A stretch of DNA of 64,000 bases, taken from Streptomyces nojiriensis. GTDB lineage: Bacteria > Actinomycetota > Actinomycetes > Streptomycetales > Streptomycetaceae. Under the pieces are notes generated by a model. The model searched no databases, had not been told where the DNA came from, and saw nothing but the letters and a program-made list of their open reading frames with translations. Within the stretch, counting starts at the first letter, position 1. Each line of letters begins with the position of its first letter. Below, in pieces: positions 40,462 through 48,797 of this stretch. The stretch spans positions 5,579,501 through 5,643,500 of the forward strand of contig NZ_CP071139.1 in the NCBI RefSeq assembly GCF_017639205.1, read 5' to 3'. The translations under genes and the position numbers were made by a program.

Positions 40462-42120
40462 CTAGATGCCCATGGCCGCCGAGAGGTCCTTCTTGATCGC
40501 GTCCAGGACCTCCTGGCCGCGGACGCGGGCCGCCGCCAGGTCGGAGGCCTCGGCCACCGGGACCACGACCTCCAGGTAGCACTTCAGCTTGGGCTCGGTA
40601 CCCGACGGGCGGGCGATGACCCGGGCCTTGTACGCGCCGTCCAGGTAGTAGCGCAGGCCGTCCGTGGGCGGGAGGGTCTCCGTGCCCTTGGACAGGTCCT
40701 CCGCCGAGACCACCCGCAGACCCGCCAGCGACACCGGCGGCTGCGCGCGCAGCGCCGCCATCGCGTCGGCGATGATCGACAGGTCCGAGACGCGCACCGA
40801 CAGCTGGTCCGTGGCGTGCAGGCCGTGGGCCATCGCCAGGTCGTCCAGCAGGTCGGTCAGGGTGCGGCCCTGCTCCTTGAGCACCGAGGCCAGCTCCGCC
40901 ACCAGCAGGGCGGCGGTGACGCCGTCCTTGTCGCGGACCCCCTCGGGGTCCACGCAGTAGCCGAGCGCCTCCTCGTAGCCGTAGCGCAGGCCCTCGACGC
41001 GGGCGATCCACTTGAATCCGGTCAGGGTCTCCTCGTAGCCGACGCCCGCCGCCTCCGCGATCCGGCCCAGGAGGCTGGAGGAGACGATGGACTCGGCGAA
41101 GACGCCGCGAGCCCCCTTGTGGACCAGGTGGGCCGCCAGCAGCGCGCCGACCTCGTCGCCGCGCAGCATCCGCCAGCCGTCCCCGGTGGGCACGGCCACG
41201 GCGCAGCGGTCCGCGTCCGGGTCGTTGGCGATCACGATGTCGGGCCGGACCTCGGCGGCCTTCGCGAAGGCCAGGTCCATCGCGCCCGGCTCCTCCGGGT
41301 TCGGGAACGCCACGGTCGGGAAGGCCGGGTCGGGCTCGGCCTGCTCGGCGACGAGCACCGGCTCCGGGAAGCCGTGCCGGGCGAAGGCCGCCAGCACGAC
41401 GTCCTTGCCGACGCCGTGCATGGCCGTGTAGACGGTCCGCACGCCCCGGGGGGAGCCGGGGGTAAGGACGGCGTCCGTGCGCGCCAGGTAGGCCTCCAGG
41501 ACCTCGTCGCCGAGCTCCTGCCAGCCGGACTCCGGGCGCGGTACGTCGGCCAGCTTCTCGACCGCCGCGATCTGCGCCGCGATCTCGGAGTCGGCCGGGG
41601 AGACGATCTGCGAGCCGTCGCCGAGGTAGACCTTGTAGCCGTTGTCCCGGGGCGGGTTGTGGCTCGCGGTCACCTCGACGCCGGCGACGGCGCCGAGGTG
41701 CCTTATCGCGTACGCGAGGACGGGCGTCGGCAGCGGGCGGGGCAGGAGGGCCGCACGCAGCCCGGCGCCGGTCATGACGGCCGCGGTGTCGCGGGCGAAG
41801 TCCGCCGACTTGTAGCGGGCGTCGTAGCCGACCACGACCAGGCCGCCGTCGTGGCCCTGCGCCTTCAGGTAGGCCGCGAGGCCCGCCGCGGCCCGGATGA
41901 CCACGCCGCGGTTCATCCGCATCGGGCCGGCACCGATCTCACCGCGCAGTCCGGCGGTGCCGAACTGCAGGGTGCCCGAGAAACGGTCCGCGAGTTCCGC
42001 GGTGTCGCCGGCCTCGATGAGCGCGGACAGTTCCGCGGCCGTCTCCGGGTCCGGGTCCTCGGCCAGCCAGGCCTGCGCCCGGGTGATCAGGTCGTCCTGT
42101 GCCTGTGCCTGTTCCTGCAC
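40462..42120 (-). CDS. Phosphohexomutase-family enzyme, probably phosphopentomutase
   Basis: 552 residues of the alpha-D-phosphohexomutase superfamily with all four signature regions: 'EVTASHNPPRDNGYK' (phosphoserine loop), 'IANDPDADRCAVAV' (metal), 'YEEALGYC' (sugar) and 'ARPSGTEPKLK' (phosphate). Annotators often call such proteins phosphomannomutase, but the length and the ALGYC-type sugar loop suit the PGM2/phosphopentomutase group. It follows the purine nucleoside phosphorylase gene by 28 bp in one operon, where converting ribose-1-P and deoxyribose-1-P to the 5-phosphates is exactly the missing step before DeoC. Starts at GTG 42120. Confidence 0.85.
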   Translation of the reverse strand: MQEQAQAQDDLITRAQAWLAEDPDPETAAELSALIEAGDTAELADRFSGTLQFGTAGLRGEIGAGPMRMNRGVVIRAAAGLAAYLKAQGHDGGLVVVGYDARYKSADFARDTAAVMTGAGLRAALLPRPLPTPVLAYAIRHLGAVAGVEVTASHNPPRDNGYKVYLGDGSQIVSPADSEIAAQIAAVEKLADVPRPESGWQELGDEVLEAYLARTDAVLTPGSPRGVRTVYTAMHGVGKDVVLAAFARHGFPEPVLVAEQAEPDPAFPTVAFPNPEEPGAMDLAFAKAAEVRPDIVIANDPDADRCAVAVPTGDGWRMLRGDEVGALLAAHLVHKGARGVFAESIVSSSLLGRIAEAAGVGYEETLTGFKWIARVEGLRYGYEEALGYCVDPEGVRDKDGVTAALLVAELASVLKEQGRTLTDLLDDLAMAHGLHATDQLSVRVSDLSIIADAMAALRAQPPVSLAGLRVVSAEDLSKGTETLPPTDGLRYYLDGAYKARVIARPSGTEPKLKCYLEVVVPVAEASDLAAARVRGQEVLDAIKKDLSAAMGI

Positions 42121-42148
42121 TGCTTCCGCCTTAGCTCTCGTACGTCGA

Positions 42149-42955
42149 TCAGATGCGGGCGAGGACCTGCGTCAGCAGCGTGCCCATGCGGGCGGCCGAG
42201 TCGCGGCCGGCCTGGAGGACCTCTTCGTGGTTCAGCGGCTCGCCGGACAGGCCCGCCGCCAGGTTGGTGACCAGGGAGATGCCGAGCACCTCGGCGCCGG
42301 CCTCACGGGCGGCGATGGCCTCCAGGACGGTGGACATGCCGACCAGGTCGGCACCCATGACGCGGATCATGTTGATCTCGGCCGGGGTCTCGTAGTGCGG
42401 GCCGGGGAACTGGACGTAGACGCCCTCTTCGAGGCTCGCGTCGATCTCCTTGCACATCGCGCGCAGGCGCGGCGAGTACAGGTCGGTGAGGTCGACGAAG
42501 TTCGCGCCGACGATCGGCGAGGTGGCCGTCAGGTTGAGGTGGTCGCTGATCAGGACGGGCTGGCCGGGCTTCATGCCCTCGCGCAGACCGCCGCAGCCGT
42601 TGGTCAGCACGACGGTCTTGCAGCCTGCGGCGACGGCGGTGCGCACGCCGTGGGCGACGGCGGCGACGCCGCGGCCCTCGTAGAAGTGGGTCCGGCCGAG
42701 GAAGACCAGGGCGCGCTTGTCGCCGATCTTGTACGAGCGGATCTTGCCGCCGTGGCCCTCGACGGCGGCGGGCGGGAAGCCGGGCAGCTCGGTGACCAGG
42801 AACTCGGCCTCGGGGGCGCCGAGCGCCTCTGCGGCGGGGGCCCATCCGGAGCCCATGACGAGGGCGACATCGTGGGTGTCCACGCCGGTCAGCTCACGCA
42901 GGCGGGCGGCTGCGGCGTCGGCGGCGGCGAAGGGGTCGGTAACAGATGCGTTCAC
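42149..42955 (-). CDS. Purine nucleoside phosphorylase (trimeric type)
   Basis: 268 residues. 'ALVMGSGWAPAAEAL', 'FLGRTHFYEGRGVAAVAHGVRT', 'TNGCGGLREGMKPGQPVLISDHLNL', 'GPHYETPAEINMIRVMGADLVGMSTVLEAIAAREAG' and 'SLVTNLAAG' are the phosphate, base and sugar binding segments of PNP. The Asn in 'VTNLAAG' indicates preference for 6-oxopurines (inosine, guanosine). The product sugar-1-phosphate feeds the next gene. GTG 42955 is chosen; a longer upstream frame has no support. Confidence 0.95.
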   Translation of the reverse strand: MNASVTDPFAAADAAAARLRELTGVDTHDVALVMGSGWAPAAEALGAPEAEFLVTELPGFPPAAVEGHGGKIRSYKIGDKRALVFLGRTHFYEGRGVAAVAHGVRTAVAAGCKTVVLTNGCGGLREGMKPGQPVLISDHLNLTATSPIVGANFVDLTDLYSPRLRAMCKEIDASLEEGVYVQFPGPHYETPAEINMIRVMGADLVGMSTVLEAIAAREAGAEVLGISLVTNLAAGLSGEPLNHEEVLQAGRDSAARMGTLLTQVLARI

Positions 42956-42980
42956 GCGGACGAGCGTAACCGCTTTCCGG

Positions 42981-42992
42981 CTACGCGCGTAG
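42981..42992 (-). promoter_or_regulatory. Nucleoside-regulon palindrome upstream of the purine nucleoside phosphorylase gene
   Basis: Perfect CTACGCGCGTAG, 25 bp before GTG 42955. Read in the gene direction it is followed by TACGCT (42968-42963), a -10-like box about one base short of a leaderless fit to the GTG. This site serves the phosphorylase-phosphopentomutase operon. Confidence 0.75.
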
Positions 42993-43062
42993 ATGGCACA
43001 GCTCACGGTGTTCGGATCGTTGCCTTGTCGTTTCCGCCGAAACGTCCCCGCGGGGCCGGGGC

Positions 43063-43500
43063 TCAACAGGGGCGCTTGCGGATTTCCATCACGTAGTCGT
43101 GGGGAGCGCCCGCGGACTCGGCGGCATCGGCGATCTCGCCGAGGTAGCGGGCCGAGGGCAGACCGCCCTCGTAGCCGTTCAGGACGTACACCCAGGCCGC
43201 CTCCTCGCCGTCCAGCGTGTGCACGCGCACCCGCATCCGGCGGTAGATGTCGAGTCCGACACCCTCCCAGCGGTCCATCGAGTCCTCGTCCAGCGGCGCG
43301 ATGTCGTACAGCGCGACGAAGACCTGGTGGCGCGGGGCTTCGACGATCGTGGCGAGAGCGCCCTCCCAGCCCATCTGCTCGCCGCCGAAGGTCAGCCGCC
43401 AGTCGTTGATCCAGCCCGTGCCGCGCAGCGGCGAATGCGGAGCGCGGCGCGTCATCAGCCGCGGGTCGAGGTTGCCGGCGTACGCGGCGTAGAGCGACAT
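43063..43500 (-). CDS. Gamma-glutamylcyclotransferase-like protein
   Basis: 145 residues. The start 'SLYAAYAGNLDPRLM' resembles the YGSN-type substrate loop of the GGCT fold (here YAGNL). Acidic residues and Trp/Tyr-rich beta strands ('GWINDWRLTFGGEQMGWEGALATIVEA', 'VFVALYDIAPLDEDSMDRWEGVG') follow. These enzymes release pyroglutamate from gamma-glutamyl peptides, but many relatives have unknown substrates. The start is ATG 43500. A divergent flavoprotein gene begins 173 bp away. Confidence 0.75.
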   Translation of the reverse strand: MSLYAAYAGNLDPRLMTRRAPHSPLRGTGWINDWRLTFGGEQMGWEGALATIVEAPRHQVFVALYDIAPLDEDSMDRWEGVGLDIYRRMRVRVHTLDGEEAAWVYVLNGYEGGLPSARYLGEIADAAESAGAPHDYVMEIRKRPC

Positions 43501-43673
43501 GGAGTCGAGAGTACGGGAGGGGTGCCGGTGCACGCGTGCCCGGATGGAGGGACCGGGCGCGAAGCACCGTGAACCGTGCGGGACAATGGAGCACGGAATG
43601 CATCCCCCGGGGAGACCCCCCGGAACACCGGCCGGGGCGGCAGCCGGCCGGGTAGACGTGAGGCGGACTTTTC

Positions 43674-45113
43674 GTGACCCGGATCGTGATCATCGGCGGC
43701 GGACCCGGCGGGTATGAGGCAGCCCTGGTGGGGGCCCAGCTCGGCGCGGAGGTGACCGTCGTCGACTGCGACGGTCTGGGCGGGGCCTCGGTCCTGACCG
43801 ACTGCGTACCTTCCAAGACTCTGATCGCGACCGCCGAGGTGATGACGACCTTCGACTCCTCGTACGAGGAGCTCGGCATCGTCGTCGCGGACGACACCCC
43901 GCACATCGAGCAGGCCGCGCGCGTCGTCGGCGTGGACCTCGGCAAGGTGAACCGGCGTGTCAAGCGTCTCGCGCTCGCCCAGTCGCACGACATCACCGCC
44001 TCCGTCACCCGGGCCGGCGCCCGCGTGGTGCGCGGCCGCGGCAAGCTCGGCGGACCGCAGGGCATCGACGGCACCCGGGACGTCATCGTCACCGCCGCCG
44101 ACGGGTCCGAGACGATCCTGACCGCGGACGCCGTCCTGATCGCGACCGGCGGCACCCCGCGCGAGATCCCCGACGCCATGCCCGACGGCGAGCGGATCCT
44201 GAACTGGACCCAGGTCTACGACCTCGACGAGCTCCCCGAGGAGCTCATCGTGGTCGGCTCCGGCGTGACCGGCGCCGAGTTCGCCGGCGCCTACCAGGCC
44301 CTCGGCTCCCGGGTGACCCTCGTGTCCTCCCGCGACCGCGTGCTGCCCGGCGAGGACCCCGACGCCGCCGCCGTACTGGAGGACGTCTTCCGGCGCCGCG
44401 GCATGAACGTCGTCGGGCGTTCGCGCGCCGAATCCGCCAAGCGGGTGGGCGACCGGGTCGAGGTCACCCTCTCCGACGGCCGCGTGCTGACCGGTACGCA
44501 CTGCCTGATGGCGGTCGGCGCGATCCCCAACACCAAGAACATGAACCTGGAGGAGTCCGGGGTCCGGCTCAAGGACTCCGGGCACATCTGGACCGACAAG
44601 GTCTCGCGCACCTCCGCGCCCGGCGTGTACGCCGCCGGCGACGTCACGGGCGTCTTCGCGCTCGCGTCGGTCGCGGCGATGCAGGGCCGCATCGCGATGT
44701 ACCACTTCCTCGGTGACGCGGTGGCCCCGCTGAACCTCAAGACGGTCTCCTCGAACGTCTTCACCGACCCCGAGATCGCCACCGTCGGCTACACCCAGGC
44801 GGACGTGGACGCCGGCAAGATCGACGCCCGCGTGGTGAAGCTCCCGCTGCTGCGCAACCCGCGCGCCAAGATGCAGGGCATCCGGGACGGCTTCGTGAAG
44901 CTGTTCTGCCGTCCGGGCACGGGCATCGTCGTCGGCGGCGTGGTCGTCTCCCCGCGCGCGAGCGAGCTGATCCACCCCATCTCGATCGCCGTCGACAACA
45001 ACCTGACGGTCGAGCAGATCGCAAAAGCGTTCACCGTGTACCCCTCGCTGTCGGGTTCGATCGCCGAGGTGGCCCGCCAGCTGCACACGCGGAAGGCCGC
45101 GGGCGAGGCGTGA
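43674..45113 (+). CDS. Flavoprotein disulfide-reductase family, NAD(P)H:quinone reductase LpdA-like
   Basis: 479 residues. An FAD loop 'IVIIGGGPGGYEAALVGAQLGAEVTVVD', a second nucleotide site 'LIVVGSGVTGAEFAGAYQALG', an FAD-contact 'GVYAAGDVTGVFALASVAAMQGR' and a C-terminal dimer domain are present. The active-site disulfide CxxxxC is incomplete: 'GGASVLTDCVPSK' keeps only the second Cys. This is the hallmark of the LpdA group (Mycobacterium tuberculosis Rv3303c type), which reduces quinones rather than disulfides. ATG 43674 is the start. It may be monocistronic; the DeoR gene begins 175 bp later. Confidence 0.9.
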   Translation: MTRIVIIGGGPGGYEAALVGAQLGAEVTVVDCDGLGGASVLTDCVPSKTLIATAEVMTTFDSSYEELGIVVADDTPHIEQAARVVGVDLGKVNRRVKRLALAQSHDITASVTRAGARVVRGRGKLGGPQGIDGTRDVIVTAADGSETILTADAVLIATGGTPREIPDAMPDGERILNWTQVYDLDELPEELIVVGSGVTGAEFAGAYQALGSRVTLVSSRDRVLPGEDPDAAAVLEDVFRRRGMNVVGRSRAESAKRVGDRVEVTLSDGRVLTGTHCLMAVGAIPNTKNMNLEESGVRLKDSGHIWTDKVSRTSAPGVYAAGDVTGVFALASVAAMQGRIAMYHFLGDAVAPLNLKTVSSNVFTDPEIATVGYTQADVDAGKIDARVVKLPLLRNPRAKMQGIRDGFVKLFCRPGTGIVVGGVVVSPRASELIHPISIAVDNNLTVEQIAKAFTVYPSLSGSIAEVARQLHTRKAAGEA

Positions 45114-45288
45114 GCCCCGCTAACCGCCGCACACCGTAAGGGGTTTGGGGCGGGGCGCGGTTTCGTGGCGAGATGTTCACGCAACTCTCGGGCCGCGTAT
45201 ACCACTAGTCGCCCCGCCTTATGGACAACTTCGGTATTCCGGCGCAAAGAGCTGAAAGCAGACGGTCGTTGGCGTTACTGTCAGTTTC

Positions 45289-46239
45289 GTGTTCGCTGCA
45301 GAACGTCGTCAATTGATCCTCGAAATGGTGCGGGCCAACGGAGCGGTATCGCTCCGGGAGCTCGCCCGCGTCGTCCAGACCTCCGAAGTGACCGTACGGC
45401 GGGACGTGCGGGCGCTGGAGGCAGAAGGACTCCTCGACCGCCGACACGGCGGTGCGGTTTTGCCGGGCGGTTTCACGCGGGAGTCCGGCTTTCCGCAAAA
45501 GTCCCATCTCGCGACGGCGGAGAAGACCGCCATTGCCGATGTCGCCGCCTCCCTCGTCGAAGAGGGCGAGGCCGTCGTCGTCGGCGCGGGCACCACGACC
45601 CAGGAGCTGGCCCGCCGGCTCGCCCGCGTGCCCGGACTGACCGTCGTCACCAACTCGCTGCTCGTCGCCCAGGCCCTGGCCCACGCGAACCGGGTGGAGG
45701 TGGTCATGACCGGCGGCACCCTGCGCGGGTCCAACTACGCCCTCGTGGGCAGCGGAGCCGAACAGTCCCTCCAGGGGCTGAGGGTCTCGCGGGCCTTCCT
45801 GTCGGGCAGCGGTCTGACCGCCGAGCGCGGGCTGTCCACGTCCAACATGCTGTCCGCCAGCGTGGACCGGGCGCTGGTGCAGGCGGCCGCGGAGGTGGTG
45901 GTGCTGGCCGACCACACGAAGCTCGGTACCGACACCATGTTCCAGACCGTGCCCACCGACGTGATGACGCGGCTGGTGACGGACGAGCCGCCGCCGCACG
46001 ACGACCGGGCGGGTACGGAGCTGCAGGCGCTGGCGGACCAGGGCGTGCAGATCACCGTGGCCGGCGGGGCCGTGGCCTCCGGCGGCGTGGACGGGATGCA
46101 GGGGCGGCGGCCGCGCCGCGAGTCGCCGCTGCCGGTGCAGCGGCGGGGCGGCCCGACGGCGCAGCTGCGCAGTGCGGCCGGCGGGATGCTGGAGCCGCAG
46201 GCGGAGCGGGCGCGCGTGGCCGACATGCGCCGCCGCTAG
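45289..46239 (+). CDS. DeoR-family transcriptional regulator
   Basis: 316 residues. The helix-turn-helix is 'AERRQLILEMVRANGAVSLRELARVVQTSEVTVRRDVRALEAEGLLDRRHGGAV'. The ribose-5-phosphate-isomerase-like effector domain has 'VVVGAGTTTQELARRLA', 'LTVVTNSLLVAQAL' and 'VVLADHTKLGTDTM'. The phosphosugar pocket in this family makes it a candidate sensor of ribose-5-P or deoxyribose-5-P. It lies within 2.4 kb of the phosphorylase operon and could be the nucleoside-regulon repressor, but no palindrome is found at its own promoter. GTG 45289 is 13 bases after a TACTGT box. Confidence 0.92.
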   Translation: MFAAERRQLILEMVRANGAVSLRELARVVQTSEVTVRRDVRALEAEGLLDRRHGGAVLPGGFTRESGFPQKSHLATAEKTAIADVAASLVEEGEAVVVGAGTTTQELARRLARVPGLTVVTNSLLVAQALAHANRVEVVMTGGTLRGSNYALVGSGAEQSLQGLRVSRAFLSGSGLTAERGLSTSNMLSASVDRALVQAAAEVVVLADHTKLGTDTMFQTVPTDVMTRLVTDEPPPHDDRAGTELQALADQGVQITVAGGAVASGGVDGMQGRRPRRESPLPVQRRGGPTAQLRSAAGGMLEPQAERARVADMRRR

Positions 46240-46281
46240 CCTCCGCGGGCCGTGTGCCGGGGCTCCGCCCCGGACCCCGCG

Positions 46282-46328
46282 CCTCAAACGCCGGCGGGGC
46301 TGAAGACCAGCCCCGCCGGCGATTGAGG
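46282..46328. terminator. Bidirectional terminator hairpin of the CCTCAAACGCCGGCGGGGCTG type
   Basis: CCTCAAACGCCGGCGGGGCTG and CAGCCCCGCCGGCGATTGAGG form a 21-bp stem with one mismatch around AAGAC. The left arm is the same as the right arm of the inverted repeat at 16235-16256. It lies between convergent deoR and accA2. A second stem follows at 46372-46402 (GGGGTCCCCGGGGC with GCCCCGGGAACCCC). Confidence 0.8.
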
Positions 46329-46414
46329 TTCCGGAGGCAGCGCCCCCGGAACGGCGCCGCACATGCGAAACGGGGTCCCCGGGGCGGAAGCCCCGGGAAC
46401 CCCGTAGCAGGACG

Positions 46415-48178
46415 TCAGTCCTTGATCTCGCAGATCGTGGCGCCCGAGGTGACCGACGCGCCGACCTCGGCGCTGAGGCCGACGACGGTGCCGGAGCGGT
46501 GCGCGTTCAGCGGCTGCTCCATCTTCATGGCTTCGAGTACGACGACCAGGTCGCCCTCGTTGACCTGCTGGCCCTCCTCGACCGCGACCTTGACGATCGT
46601 GCCCTGCATCGGGGAGGCGAGGGTGTCGCCGGAGGCGGCCGGGCCGGACTTCTTGGCCGCGCGGCGCTTCGGCTTCGCGCCACCGGCTGCGGCCGTGCGC
46701 GCCAGGGTCATGCCCAGGGACGACGGGAGCGAGACCTCCAGGCGCTTGCCGCCGACCTCGACGACCACGGTCTCGCGGCCCGGCTCGTCCTCGGTGTCCT
46801 CCGCGGCCGGAGCCGTGAACGCCGGGATCTCGTTGACGAACTCGGTCTCGATCCACCGGGTGAAGACGGTGAAGGGGCTGCCGTCGGTGGGGGCGAACGC
46901 CGGGTCGGCGACGACCGCACGGTGGAACGGGATGGCCGTGGCCATGCCCTCGACCTCGAACTCGGCCAGCGCGCGGGCGGCGCGCTGCAGGGCCTGCTCA
47001 CGGGTGGCCCCGGTGACGATCAGCTTGGCCAGGAGCGAGTCCCAGGCCGGGCCGATCACCGAGCCGGACTCGACGCCCGCGTCGAGGCGGACGCCCGGGC
47101 CCGACGGCGCGGCGAACTTCGTCACCGTGCCGGGCGCCGGGAGGAAGCCACGGCCCGGGTCCTCGCCGTTGATGCGGAACTCGATGGAGTGACCGCGCAG
47201 GACCGGGTCGCCGTAACCGAGCTCCTCGCCGTCGGCGATGCGGAACATCTCGCGGACCAGGTCGATGCCGGAGACCTCTTCGGTGACCGGGTGCTCGACC
47301 TGGAGGCGGGTGTTGACCTCCAGGAAGGAGATCAGGCCGTCGGCGGAGACGAGGAACTCGACGGTGCCGGCGCCGACGTAGCCGGCTTCCTTCAGGATGG
47401 CCTTGGAGGCGGCGTACAGCTCCGCGTTCTGAGCCTCGCTCAGGAACGGCGCCGGGGCCTCCTCCACGAGCTTCTGGTGGCGGCGCTGCAGCGAGCAGTC
47501 ACGGGTCGACACGACGACGACGTTGCCGTGCGAGTCGGCCAGGCACTGGGTCTCGACGTGGCGCGGCTTGTCGAGGTAGCGCTCGACGAAGCACTCGCCG
47601 CGGCCGAAGGCGGCGACGGCCTCACGGACGGCGGACTCGTAGAGCTCCGGCACCTCTTCGAGGGTGCGGGCGACCTTCAGGCCGCGACCGCCACCACCGA
47701 AGGCCGCCTTGATGGCGATCGGCAGGCCGTGCTCCTTGGCGAAGGCGACGACCTCCTCGGCTCCGGAGACCGGGTCCGGCGTGCCGGCGACCAGCGGTGC
47801 CCCGGCGCGCTGGGCGATGTGACGGGCGGCCACCTTGTCGCCGAGGTCACGGATGGCCTGCGGCGGCGGACCGATCCAGGTCAGGCCGGCGTCGATCACG
47901 GCCTGGGCGAAGTCGGCGTTCTCGGAGAGGAAGCCGTATCCGGGATGGATGGCGTCCGCACCGGAGTCGGCTGCGGCCTGGAGGACCTTGGAGATGTCCA
48001 GGTAGCTGGCGGCCGGGGTGTCACCGCCCAACGCGAAAGCTTCGTCGGCCGCGCGGACGTGCAGAGCGTCCCGGTCCGGATCGGCGTAGACGGCTACGCT
48101 CCCGATCCCGGCGTCCCGGCAGGCCCGAGCAACGCGGACAGCGATTTCGCCACGGTTGGCGATGAGCACCTTGCGCAC
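46415..48178 (-). CDS. accA2: Acyl-CoA carboxylase alpha subunit (biotin carboxylase plus biotin carrier), AccA2-like
   Basis: 587 residues. The biotin carboxylase domain (to about 450) contains 'IANRGEIAVRVARACRDAG', ATP-grasp 'IAIKAAFGGGGRGLKVA' and 'FLEVNTRLQVEHPVTEEVSGIDLV'. A linker and the biotin carrier domain follow, with the biotin Lys in 'VLEAMKMEQPL' about 35 residues from the end. It loads CO2 onto biotin for PccB-type beta subunits to make methylmalonyl-CoA or malonyl-CoA. The beta, epsilon and biotin-ligase genes lie 3.5-6 kb away. Starts GTG 48178, after AAGGAGGGAGCC. Confidence 0.93.
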   Translation of the reverse strand: MRKVLIANRGEIAVRVARACRDAGIGSVAVYADPDRDALHVRAADEAFALGGDTPAASYLDISKVLQAAADSGADAIHPGYGFLSENADFAQAVIDAGLTWIGPPPQAIRDLGDKVAARHIAQRAGAPLVAGTPDPVSGAEEVVAFAKEHGLPIAIKAAFGGGGRGLKVARTLEEVPELYESAVREAVAAFGRGECFVERYLDKPRHVETQCLADSHGNVVVVSTRDCSLQRRHQKLVEEAPAPFLSEAQNAELYAASKAILKEAGYVGAGTVEFLVSADGLISFLEVNTRLQVEHPVTEEVSGIDLVREMFRIADGEELGYGDPVLRGHSIEFRINGEDPGRGFLPAPGTVTKFAAPSGPGVRLDAGVESGSVIGPAWDSLLAKLIVTGATREQALQRAARALAEFEVEGMATAIPFHRAVVADPAFAPTDGSPFTVFTRWIETEFVNEIPAFTAPAAEDTEDEPGRETVVVEVGGKRLEVSLPSSLGMTLARTAAAGGAKPKRRAAKKSGPAASGDTLASPMQGTIVKVAVEEGQQVNEGDLVVVLEAMKMEQPLNAHRSGTVVGLSAEVGASVTSGATICEIKD

Positions 48179-48797
48179 GATGGCTCCCTCCTTGAAACAA
48201 GCTGAGTTTAGGGACAGCCCACACGGCCTTTCGACCCTTCCCCGGTGGTGACCTTGCCCACACAGAGTGTGATGCGAGGGTCGATCCGCCGGGAAACCCT
48301 TGTGGCGCCCCAGGTCAGGGGGATCCCCGACTGCACAGTAACCCCGTCATGTATCCAAGGTCTCTGTCCCCCCGGTCAGCGGCCCCGGGTGATTCTTTGT
48401 CGAGTCCCTACGAACGGCCCAGAGTTTCTTTGCGGTCGTGAGCGGAGTTGTCCCCTTGTTTACTGATTGGTAGCCCGGTCGTCCCGCAGGGCGAACAGGG
48501 ACAACACCGTACCCACAGCGATGCGCCCCGTACGGGCCCGGGCGGGCGGCAGCGCGCCGGGCGTGTCCTACGAACGGACGACATCGGGGCCCGCGACCGC
48601 GCGGCGGCGGTGTCACCGGCGAGTTGACAACCCGGGCGGGCCGAACGGCGTCTTACCGGCGGCGTGGAAACGACGACGACGGCCGGACGACGGCGGGACG
48701 AGGACGAGGCGATGGCGTTGGAGGACTTTTTACCGGGGCCCGCCCCCACCCGATCCGACGCGGCGGGGGCCGGGTGCCGCCCGTCGGCCGCCCAAGC
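48179..48797. other. Long divergent intergenic region between accA2 and the MFS gene
   Basis: 619 bp. Next to accA2 on the minus strand are AAGGAGG and a TAAACT -10-like box (48205-48210). An A/T-richer stretch near 48360-48470 contains TTTACTGATTGG and TTGTCCCC, which may be the promoter of the MFS gene. Open frames here are low-complexity Arg/Gly-rich translations without ribosome-binding sites. I see no tRNA, riboswitch or clear small gene. Confidence 0.55.

Noticed and set aside
45114..45288. A nucleoside-regulon palindrome at the DeoR-family gene's own promoter.
   Set aside because: No match to CTACGCGCGTAG with two or fewer changes was seen between 45114 and 45288, so autoregulation by this motif is not supported.
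48467..48797. Upstream extension of the MFS gene or separate short gene in the 48.5-48.8 kb region.
   Set aside because: The translation is Arg/Gly/Thr-rich low complexity without membrane or domain features; the start at GTG 48798 leaves a normal MFS protein.
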